Assembly: GCA_937900975.1 (NCBI GenBank) | Contig: CALCPC010000901.1 | Location: forward strand, 1 to 7,003 | From: an uncultured Paracoccaceae bacterium | GTDB lineage: Bacteria; Pseudomonadota; Alphaproteobacteria; Rhodobacterales; Rhodobacteraceae | Direction of reading: 5' to 3' | DNA: 7,003 nucleotides | In this document: positions 1 through 5,270 of the stretch, piece by piece | Position numbering within the stretch: the stretch's first letter is position 1 | How the letters are laid out: each line of letters begins with the position of its first letter | The notes under the pieces: model-generated | The model's input: the letters and a program-made list of their open reading frames with translations, nothing else | The model's database searches: none | Told to the model about the DNA's origin: nothing | Program-made: the position numbers and the translations under genes

Positions 1-68
1 CGTTGGTTCGGATCGACCGGGGCACTGCCATCTTGAACCGCGCCGGGAAGGGCTGCGATCAAATGCAT
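1..68 (-). CDS. cobN: CobN, large subunit of aerobic cobaltochelatase (N-terminal fragment)
   Basis: Only the first 22 codons are in the window; the gene runs off the left edge. The visible start reads MHLIAALPGAVQDGS, followed by APVDPNQ. As I recall the family, CobN proteins of Rhodobacterales begin with a closely similar MHLL..PG..DGSEAVDLGQ pattern. CobN is the large ATP-dependent subunit of the CobNST complex, which inserts cobalt into hydrogenobyrinic acid a,c-diamide in the cytoplasm. The ATG lies 28 bases after the cobW stop and has an AAAGG Shine-Dalgarno-like stretch about 8 bases upstream, so it is probably co-transcribed with cobW. Position directly after cobW is the usual arrangement in alphaproteobacteria. 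Identity rests on a short N-terminal match plus context; the rest of the protein cannot be checked here. Confidence 0.8.
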   Translation of the reverse strand, partial: MHLIAALPGAVQDGSAPVDPNQ

Positions 69-96
69 GGGGCCAGCCTTTCGGGCGCCCTTCCGC

Positions 97-1236
97 TCAC
101 GCCGCGGGTTCGGGTTCGGCGGCCAAAGCGGCGGCAATCGCTGCGGCGTCGAGACCTGCCAGACCGATGACGACCAGCCGCGTCCGACGCGGCTCCTCCG
201 CGCTGAAGGGGCGGTCGAAATACGTCTCGATCCGCGGACCCGCCGCCTGGATCACCAGACGCATCGCCTTTCCAGACACCGCGGCAAACCCTTTGACACG
301 CAAAAGGTCCCGCTCAGCGATGATGAGACTAAGGCGGTCGAGCAGGACCTCCGGCGCGGTGATTTCAGGCAGATCAATGCCCGCACTGGTAAAGGCGTCA
401 TGATCGTGATCGTCGTGGTGCGCATGGTCATGCGCATGCCCATGCTCATCATCGTGCGCGTGCCCATGCTTATCATCGTGCGTATGATCGTGTGTGTGGC
501 CCTTCGCATGATGGCGGTCATGCGCGCCCTGGCGTGCCGCGGCCGTTTCGGTTCCGACACCGAGGCCAAGCAGAATGCTGGGATCGATGGCGCCGCCCGA
601 TGCGGGCAGAATCTGAACCCCAGGGCGCACCCGCGCCCTAAGATCGGCCGTCAGCGCGGCAAGCTCCCCCGCGGCGAGCAGATCGACCTTGTTGGCGACG
701 ATCATGTCGGCGGCGGTCAACTGATCCTCAAATAGGTCCGCCAGCGGCGTTTCATGATCCAGCGTCGCATCGGCGCTGCGCTGTTTCTCGACAGCGGCAA
801 GATCGGCGACGAAACGGCCCGCGCGCACCGCAGGGCTGTCGAGAACCGCAATCACACCGTCGACCGTGACGCGGGTCCGTATCTCGGGCCAGTTGAACGC
901 CCGCACCAAGGGCAGCGGCAGCGCAAGGCCGGAGGTTTCGATGACGATGTGATCGGGCGGCGCATCACGCGCAAGCAGCGCTTGCAGCGTTGGCACGAAA
1001 TCATCGGCGACGGTACAGCAAATGCAACCGTTGGAAAGCTCCACCACGTCTTCGTCGCGGCAAGCCTCGATCCCGCAGCCGCGCAGGATCTCTCCATCGA
1101 CGCCAAGGTCCCCGAACTCATTGATAATTAGGGCGATACGGCGGCCACCGGCGTTTTGAAGCATGTGACGGATCAGGGTGGTTTTTCCGGCGCCAAGAAA
1201 ACCAGTGATGACGGTGGCGGGAATTTTTTCAGGCAT
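97..1236 (-). CDS. cobW: CobW, metal-binding GTPase of cobalamin synthesis
   Basis: 379-residue G3E-family GTPase, likely a cobalt chaperone for the CobNST chelatase; the role is inferred from family and neighbours. Visible motifs: P-loop GFLGAGKTT (12-20), the metal-binding CxCC motif CICC (71-74) that marks COG0523/CobW proteins, the IETSG switch region (99-103), and NKVD guanine specificity motif (182-185). Between the GTPase domain and the C-terminal CobW domain is a His/Asp-rich linker (239-279) with 18 histidines, a probable metal reservoir. The C-terminal domain follows from about 290 (VLLDRLSLIIAERDLLRVKGF...). I chose the ATG at 1236 because MPEKIPATVITGFLGAGK is the normal family start and AAAGGGG sits 5 bases upstream. 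An in-frame ATG at 1413 would add 59 atypical residues and overlap the preceding gene. It lies 76 bases after the CbiM-like gene and 28 before cobN. Confidence 0.93.
   Translation of the reverse strand: MPEKIPATVITGFLGAGKTTLIRHMLQNAGGRRIALIINEFGDLGVDGEILRGCGIEACRDEDVVELSNGCICCTVADDFVPTLQALLARDAPPDHIVIETSGLALPLPLVRAFNWPEIRTRVTVDGVIAVLDSPAVRAGRFVADLAAVEKQRSADATLDHETPLADLFEDQLTAADMIVANKVDLLAAGELAALTADLRARVRPGVQILPASGGAIDPSILLGLGVGTETAAARQGAHDRHHAKGHTHDHTHDDKHGHAHDDEHGHAHDHAHHDDHDHDAFTSAGIDLPEITAPEVLLDRLSLIIAERDLLRVKGFAAVSGKAMRLVIQAAGPRIETYFDRPFSAEEPRRTRLVVIGLAGLDAAAIAAALAAEPEPAA
400..522 (-). repeat. His-rich metal-binding linker in CobW, with a duplicated 24-base unit
   Basis: This stretch encodes CobW residues 239-279, 18 of which are His and most of the rest Asp. 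It includes two adjacent 8-residue units, HDDKHGHA (253-260) and HDDEHGHA (261-268), encoded at 457-480 and 433-456. The two 24-base units differ at only two positions, which suggests local duplication. Such linkers in CobW/CobN-associated and Ni/Co/Zn proteins are generally taken to bind or store divalent metals. Confidence 0.85.
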
Positions 1237-1312
1237 GTCGGCCCCTTTGTGCAGGCGTAAATCGAAGGGTGCCACGGCAAAAGATGGCGCCCGAGCTTTC
1301 GGCGATGGCAGG

Positions 1313-1927
1313 TCAGGCGGCCTGGGAAAGACGCCCCGAACGAAGCGCGGCGGCCACGCGATTGCGCAGCGCCTTTGCCCCGGCAAGGGCTGCGCGATCC
1401 ACCTGCGGGACACGCAAGACGACCAGAAGACCGGCGGCGGGGACCATCAGCGTCGCGACCCCAAGACCGCGCCGGTAGAAAACCGAGAACCCGACCCAGC
1501 CTGCGAGACCGGCCCGGTAGACCGCCGAAAGCCTTCCAATTTTCCAAGAGCCGTAGGTGACACCGTGCGGTCCCGCCAGTCTGCTTTTGACAAGCGCCGC
1601 CATGCCGATCAGCGGCATCAAAAGCGTGATGGCGTCGACAAAAACCCCCGGCAGATCGCCGGGAACGAGAAGCATTCCAAGACCGGCGGGCAGCAAACCG
1701 AACAGGAAAAAGACGGTTGAGGCGAAGAGGACTGGCCCCTCCGACAGGTCGATGGCGGAAGGCGGCAGGACCTCAAAAAAGCCGAAGACCAGGGCCGTGC
1801 ATATCCCGGCGCGGAAAAGCAGCGCGGGCCCGCCCGCGCGGCGCAGAAACCAGGCGCCAGCACTGGCCGCGGCGGCGGCGCTGAGCCGGCATTTGGCGCC
1901 TGTGACGACGCCAGGATCGATAGGCAT
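1313..1927 (-). CDS. CbiM/NikM-like permease-family membrane protein, metal site apparently lost
   Basis: 204-residue hydrophobic protein with about five likely membrane segments (roughly 37-53, 66-88, 95-115, 135-152, 157-173). The N-terminus MPIDPGVVTGAK, the block ALVFGFFEVLP (45-55) and the C-terminal LAGAKAL (181-187) resemble the alphaproteobacterial relatives of CbiM/NikM (energy-coupling-factor cobalt/nickel permease S-component) that I remember beginning MHIEPGVV.GAK and carrying FEVLPHHPVGVSEVH. Here residue 2 is Pro, not the metal-ligand His, the HH after FEVLP is PS, and SEVH is SEGP; the only His in the protein is H121. It also seems shortened around residues 85-100. The start at 1927 has AGGGAG 7 bases upstream and lies directly behind the B12 riboswitch; an in-frame ATG at 2035 would lie inside the riboswitch. 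No T or ATPase partners are visible. Family assignment is from memory; transport function is uncertain given the missing ligands. Confidence 0.7.
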   Translation of the reverse strand: MPIDPGVVTGAKCRLSAAAAASAGAWFLRRAGGPALLFRAGICTALVFGFFEVLPPSAIDLSEGPVLFASTVFFLFGLLPAGLGMLLVPGDLPGVFVDAITLLMPLIGMAALVKSRLAGPHGVTYGSWKIGRLSAVYRAGLAGWVGFSVFYRRGLGVATLMVPAAGLLVVLRVPQVDRAALAGAKALRNRVAAALRSGRLSQAA

Positions 1928-1934
1928 GATCTGT

Positions 1935-1958
1935 CTCCCTGTCGTCACACCCGACGAC
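1935..1958 (-). promoter_or_regulatory. Expression-platform hairpin and ribosome binding site of the CbiM-like gene
   Basis: Read on the minus strand, GTCGTC-GGGTGT-GACGAC (1958-1941) forms a perfect 6-bp hairpin with a 6-base loop, directly followed by the Shine-Dalgarno AGGGAG (1940-1935) and the ATG at 1927. It lies 16 bases downstream of the riboswitch aptamer. There is no U-run, so control at translation initiation is more likely than transcription termination. The loop GGGU could pair with ACCC in the GC-rich apical P5-region loop of the aptamer, as in the known kissing-loop design of cobalamin riboswitches; that pairing is inference. Confidence 0.55.
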
Positions 1959-1974
1959 GTTGCGGTTGTCTTCC

Positions 1975-2174
1975 CGAGGCAGGTCTCCTGGCTCGCGGGT
2001 CGCGGCGGATGCCTCCCTTCCCAGTGCCGGGGCACCAGTGGGTTTTGTCAGACATCCGCTCACCGCTGACAGTCGCGGGGGCGGCCGGGTCCCGGCGCCC
2101 CCGATCTGGGGCGGCGCCGTCCCCGTTCCCTTTTATCCATGCACCGCACGTTTGGCGGTCCGGCAGGAACCTCG
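1975..2174 (-). promoter_or_regulatory. Adenosylcobalamin (B12) riboswitch aptamer
   Basis: About 200 bases matching the cobalamin riboswitch plan. On the minus strand in order: CGAGG (2174-2170) opening P1; GGATAAAAGGGAAC (2138-2125), the conserved AGGGAA segment; a GC-rich P5 arm; CCCGCGACTGT (2079-2069) against consensus CCCGCAACUGU, followed by AGCGGTGAGC; a stem GCGGATG/CATCCGC (2059-2053 with 2011-2005) enclosing a CACTGG...CTGGGAAGG hairpin; and the B12 box AGCCAGGAGACCTGCCT (1993-1977), which runs into CCTCG (1979-1975), closing P1. It precedes the CbiM-like gene, cobW and cobN, so it should switch this unit off when coenzyme B12 is abundant. It is unusual in sitting only 33 bases after the cobK stop codon on the same strand. 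Confidence 0.93.
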
Positions 2175-2181
2175 TCGCACT

Positions 2182-2211
2182 GTCATCGCAGGTGGACGAA
2201 GCGGGTGTCAA
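2182..2211 (-). promoter_or_regulatory. Candidate promoter for the riboswitch transcript, overlapping the cobK stop
   Basis: A perfect TTGACA -35 hexamer (2211-2206, minus strand) contains the cobK TGA stop. An 18-base spacer leads to GATGAC (2187-2182), a weak 3/6 match to TATAAT. A start about 7 bases further would put the first transcribed base near 2175, exactly where riboswitch stem P1 begins. The -35 match and the spacing to P1 are seen directly; promoter function is inference and the -10 is poor. Confidence 0.45.
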
Positions 2212-2981
2212 GTTCCCCGCGCGGCGTCCCTCAGCCGGTTTGCGACTTCCGCAGACAGATATCCCGCAAGCCAGGTCAACGCCGCCGCCGGGGCCGAGGC
2301 GGTTCGGGTTTCGGGCGGCGGCGGCGGGCGGTCGACGACCAGGACGGGCAAGCCAAGACTGCGCGCCGCCTCAAGCTTGGCGAAGCCCAGTGGACCGCCG
2401 GCGTTCTTGACCACGAGATGGGTGATCCCCAGCGACTTGAAAAGCGCGATTTCGGTCTCTGCCGCCTTGCCGGGCGGCGCCAGCACCAGCGTCACATGGG
2501 TGGGCAGCGTGTCGGGCGCGGACAGCGCGCGCAGCGTAAGTTTCAGGTCGGTGCGCGGCGAAAAATCGGGGAGGGAGGTTTTTCCCGTGCCCAGAAAGAC
2601 CGACGCTCCGCTTGGCAGGGCCTGCGCTGCCGCGGCCAGCGTTGGGTAATGCGACCAGCAGTCGCCTGGCCCCGCCGTCCAAGCGGGGCGGCGGAAATGG
2701 AGATAGGGCGTCTCGCTTAACCGCGCGGCCTGCGCCGCATTGGCCGAGATCCCCGCGGCAAAGGGATGCGTGGCATCAAGGATCGCGGGGAATTTGTGCC
2801 GGCGACTCCAGCATGCCACGCCATTGGAGACGCCAAACACGCCGGAGCGCACCGGAATGGCCAGCGGTGCCGGCGTCTCGGTCGCGCCGGCCAAGGACGC
2901 CTGCGCCGCGACGCCCGCCTCGGCCAGGATCTGAGCCAGGCGCCGCGCCTCGCCCGTGCCAGCAAGAAGCAAGACGGTCAT
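2208..2981 (-). CDS. cobK: CobK, precorrin-6A reductase
   Basis: 257-residue cytoplasmic NADPH-dependent enzyme (CobK/CbiJ family) that reduces precorrin-6A to precorrin-6B (dihydro form) in corrin ring synthesis. Seen in the sequence: N-terminal nucleotide-binding start MTVLLLAGTGEARRLA (1-16), the family motif DATHPFA (69-75), a second-domain FLGTGKTSL segment (129-137), and the C-terminal KNAGG (192-196) followed by KLEAARSLGLPVLVVDRP. Length is normal for the family. The start at 2981 gives the canonical N-terminus and has AGGA about 9 bases upstream; an in-frame ATG at 3074 would add 31 unrelated residues and overlap cbiD. The gene follows cbiD by 49 bases, so the pair is probably one transcript. 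Its stop codon overlaps the proposed promoter for the next unit. A Pro run (219-223) near the C-terminus is a minor oddity. Confidence 0.93.
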   Translation of the reverse strand: MTVLLLAGTGEARRLAQILAEAGVAAQASLAGATETPAPLAIPVRSGVFGVSNGVACWSRRHKFPAILDATHPFAAGISANAAQAARLSETPYLHFRRPAWTAGPGDCWSHYPTLAAAAQALPSGASVFLGTGKTSLPDFSPRTDLKLTLRALSAPDTLPTHVTLVLAPPGKAAETEIALFKSLGITHLVVKNAGGPLGFAKLEAARSLGLPVLVVDRPPPPPETRTASAPAAALTWLAGYLSAEVANRLRDAARGT

Positions 2982-3030
2982 CGGGCGCGGTCCTGTGGCG
3001 CAGCGCCCTTTCGGTGCGGGATTGCGGCAG

Positions 3031-4131
3031 TCATGATGTGGGATCCTCTTTCGGGCTGGCAGTGTTGGCGGCAATCCGCCCTTGGCGGTCGACGATCAGG
3101 ACATCGACCATCACGGGCGCATCGGCAAGCACATCCTGGGCCGTTGCGCAGGCCCGTTCAGCGATCCGGCGGGCCAGCCTGGGGCCCGCGATCTCTAACG
3201 CCTCTTGCGCGGTGTTGGCCCCGGCAATGCGCGCGCCGTCGGCCAGACCCGCGGCGGTGTCCGCGAGGGCCTGGAAATCGACCTGGCTGCGCGCCGAATG
3301 CAGGTCGGTCGCACCTTGGGCCAGTTTGGTCAGCTTGCCAAAGCCGCCGGCCAGGGTCAGCCGTGGGATCGGGTGGCGGCGGAGGTATTTCAAAAGACCG
3401 CCCGCAAAGTCGCCCATATCCAGCATGCCATGGTCGGGCACATGGTAGGCCGCTTGCGCCACACGCTCGGACGTGGCGCCGGTGGCGCCGATCGCATGGG
3501 TCAGACCGTTTGCCCGCGCCACGTCGATGCCGCGGTGGATCGAGGCGATCCAAGCGGCACAAGAATAGGGCCGAACGATCCCGGTTGTGCCAAGGATAGA
3601 GAGCCCGCCTGAGATGCCGAGCCGGGGGTTCCAGGTCTGCTCTGCCAGTGTGCGGCCACCGGGGATGGCGATCTCGATACTCAGATCCGGGGGGCGGATT
3701 TGCCCGGCCGCGACGGCGGCGGCAGTGACCTCTGCCACGATCATGGCGCGGGGGACGGGGTTGATCGCAGGTTGGCCAGGGGCGACGGGGAGGCCCGGCC
3801 GGGTGACGGTGCCGACGCCATCGCCGGCGCAAAGCAGTATGCCCTGGCCGGCGTTTCCGGGGCGGACGGTGGCACGGATCAGCGCGCCATGGGTCACGTC
3901 GGGATCGTCGCCCGCATCCTTGCGCACCGCAGCGCTGGCCGCGTTGGGCCGCAACTCGGCCTCAACCAGCGCGAAAACGGGGGTCTCGCCGCGCGGCAAG
4001 GTGATGCCGACGGGGTTGGGGAACGCACCGGTGAAGAGTGCCGTCGCAGCGGCCCGCGCCGCCGCCGCCGCGCAGGCGCCGGTGGTGAACCCCGTGCGCA
4101 GCGCGCCCCGATCCGTTTGCAGCCGTGTCAT
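3031..4131 (-). CDS. cbiD: CbiD, (cobalt-)precorrin-5B C1-methyltransferase
   Basis: 366 residues, normal for CbiD. The enzyme adds a SAM-derived methyl group at C1 of the contracted corrin ring, giving precorrin-6A (or its cobalt form). Motifs seen: LRTGFTTGACAAAAARAA (11-28), VRKDAGDDPDVTHG (69-82), the glycine-rich NPRLGISGGLSILGTTG (168-184) followed by IVRP, and GFGKLTKLAQG (263-273) followed by DLHS. CbiD is the anaerobic-pathway type enzyme; in the aerobic pathway of Pseudomonas denitrificans this step belongs to CobF. Here it sits with CobK, CobN and CobB, so it presumably acts on a metal-free intermediate and replaces CobF; that is inference. The ATG at 4131 suits the family start, though no convincing Shine-Dalgarno precedes it. 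It leads the minus-strand unit and is divergent from cobA. Confidence 0.93.
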   Translation of the reverse strand: MTRLQTDRGALRTGFTTGACAAAAARAAATALFTGAFPNPVGITLPRGETPVFALVEAELRPNAASAAVRKDAGDDPDVTHGALIRATVRPGNAGQGILLCAGDGVGTVTRPGLPVAPGQPAINPVPRAMIVAEVTAAAVAAGQIRPPDLSIEIAIPGGRTLAEQTWNPRLGISGGLSILGTTGIVRPYSCAAWIASIHRGIDVARANGLTHAIGATGATSERVAQAAYHVPDHGMLDMGDFAGGLLKYLRRHPIPRLTLAGGFGKLTKLAQGATDLHSARSQVDFQALADTAAGLADGARIAGANTAQEALEIAGPRLARRIAERACATAQDVLADAPVMVDVLIVDRQGRIAANTASPKEDPTS

Positions 4132-4418
4132 GGGCTGAGTTTAGGCGTTGCCAGACCCGAGGGCCAGCGTCGGCGCCCGACACGCGCGGCCGCTAAGCGA
4201 TCCGGCGGCGGCCCTCCTCAGAGACCCTTCGGGCCGCTGCGTCGGGCCGGGCCCAGCCGGGCCGGGCGGGTCCTTGCACTGGCCGCATCATTGGGGGGCC
4301 AATCGACGCGCGCCATAATTGGGCAGAGGCAGCGCCAGCCGCCGCGGCGCGCGGATTTGCGCGCGCGACGGTCGTTTCCGGCCTCGTCAGGACGTGTGTG
4401 GGGGCTTAGGGTTTCGGT
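4132..4418. other. Divergent cbiD/cobA intergenic region
   Basis: 287 bases without a credible gene. It should hold the promoters of both units. It is very GC-rich in its left half, including a 7-bp perfect inverted repeat GCGGCCC (4208-4214)/GGGCCGC (4231-4237) with a 16-base spacer and repeated GGGCCGGGCCC-type runs at 4244-4268. An A/T-containing patch at 4287-4320 holds the likely cobA promoter. I see no second B12 box and no clear promoter for cbiD. Confidence 0.7.
4290..4322 (+). promoter_or_regulatory. Candidate cobA promoter with ATTGG/CCAAT repeats
   Basis: TTGGGG (4291-4296) and CATAAT (4314-4319) are spaced by 17 bases: a 5/6 -10 with a weak 3/6 -35. The predicted start is near 4326, leaving a leader of about 90 bases before cobA. 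The -35 lies inside a perfect inverted repeat ATTGG-GGGG-CCAAT (4290-4303), and a third copy, ATTGG (4318-4322), overlaps the -10, so a regulator could bind here. Sequence elements are seen; function is inference. Confidence 0.4.
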
Positions 4419-5270
4419 ATGACGGATGATCTTCTCCCCGATGCGCTGTGGCCGCTTTTCCCGCCGGGTTTGGTTTGGTTGGTTGGGGCCGGGCCCGGCG
4501 ATCCGGGCCTGATGACGCTGCATGGGCTTAACGCGCTGCGCCAGGCCGATGTCGTTGTCTATGACGCGCTTGTCGACGAGCGTATTCTGGCCTGGCGGCG
4601 GCCGGGCGCGGGGCTGGAATATGCCGGCAAGCGCGGCGGCAAACCGTCGCCCAAGCAGCGCTCGATCTCGCTGCGGCTGATCGACCTGGCGCAAAGCGGC
4701 GCGCGGGTTTTGCGGCTGAAGGGCGGCGATCCTTTCGTTTTTGGGCGTGGCGGCGAAGAAGCGCAGACGCTGGTCGAAGCCGGGATCCCGTTTCGGGTCA
4801 CGCCGGGCATCACGGCGGGGATCGGCGGGCTGGCCTATGCCGGGATCCCGGCCACCCATCGCGATGCCAATCAATGTGTGACCTTCGTGACTGGGCACGA
4901 TCAGCACGGGCTGGCGCCGGCGGCGCTGGATTGGGCGGCGCTGGCGCAGGGCTCTCCCGTCATCGTGCTTTACATGGCGATTAAGCATCTCGATCAGATC
5001 GCCGCGCGGCTGATGGCGGCGGGCCGGCGGGGGGGGGAGCCTGTCGCCGTCGTCACCAACGCCTCACGCCCCGATATGCGGGTTCTGGAAACGACCTTGG
5101 CCACGGCGGCGGCGGATGTCACTGCGGCCGGGCTGCGCCCGCCCGCGATCATTTGCATCGGCGAAGTTGTGCGGCTGCGTCAAAGCCTGGACTGGATGGC
5201 GCAGCTTGCCGGGGTGCCGCCGCGCGCGCTGGATCCTCTGGCCACGCGGGGCCGGTCCGAAAGCGCATGA
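4419..5270 (+). CDS. cobA: CobA, uroporphyrinogen-III C-methyltransferase (SUMT)
   Basis: 283-residue SAM-dependent cytoplasmic enzyme that methylates uroporphyrinogen III at C2 and C7 to give precorrin-2, the branch point for B12 and siroheme. Motifs: VGAGPGDPGLMTLHGLNALR (22-41) with the glycine-rich SAM loop and VVVYDALV after it, RLKGGDPFVFGRGGEE (99-114), PGITA (129-133), GIPATHRD (142-149) and TGHD (158-161). It is a single-domain SUMT with no CysG-type siroheme synthase part. The neighbouring cob genes favour CobA over a siroheme-dedicated SUMT, though precorrin-2 could serve both. The ATG has AGGG about 7 bases upstream. A short hydrophobic lead (LWPLFPPGLVWLVGAG) precedes the SAM loop; I do not read it as a signal peptide. 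Its stop overlaps the start of cobB (ATGA), suggesting translational coupling. Confidence 0.95.
   Translation: MTDDLLPDALWPLFPPGLVWLVGAGPGDPGLMTLHGLNALRQADVVVYDALVDERILAWRRPGAGLEYAGKRGGKPSPKQRSISLRLIDLAQSGARVLRLKGGDPFVFGRGGEEAQTLVEAGIPFRVTPGITAGIGGLAYAGIPATHRDANQCVTFVTGHDQHGLAPAALDWAALAQGSPVIVLYMAIKHLDQIAARLMAAGRRGGEPVAVVTNASRPDMRVLETTLATAAADVTAAGLRPPAIICIGEVVRLRQSLDWMAQLAGVPPRALDPLATRGRSESA

Noticed and set aside
67..735. Plus-strand frame of 222 codons with a hydrophobic Met/Val/Ile-rich middle
   Set aside because: It is the antisense shadow of cobW; the apparent membrane segment is just the reverse complement of the His-rich linker codons.
97..1413. Longer CobW starting at 1413
   Set aside because: The extra 59 residues do not resemble the family, overlap the upstream gene's 3' end, and the ATG at 1236 has a better ribosome binding site.
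1313..2035. Longer CbiM-like protein starting at 2035
   Set aside because: The added 36 codons are riboswitch sequence; the ATG at 1927 has AGGGAG and gives the family N-terminus.
1960..2720. Plus-strand frames of 130-230 codons across the riboswitch and cobK
   Set aside because: Arg/Pro/Gly-rich translations without recognisable motifs, opposite cobK and a structured RNA.
2208..3074. Longer CobK starting at 3074
   Set aside because: It would add 31 atypical residues and overlap cbiD; MTVLLLAGTGEARRLA is the normal start.
4132..4418. Possible second B12 riboswitch before cbiD or cobA
   Set aside because: No B12 box (AGGAGACC type), no AGGGAA segment and no CCCGCAACTGT on either strand.
3700..4422. 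Plus-strand frame of 240 codons running across the divergent region
   Set aside because: Mostly antisense to cbiD, low-complexity Arg/Gly translation and no motif; the part in the gap adds nothing recognisable.
4218..4988. Minus-strand frame of 256 codons
   Set aside because: Shadow of cobA; no motif and no supporting start signal.
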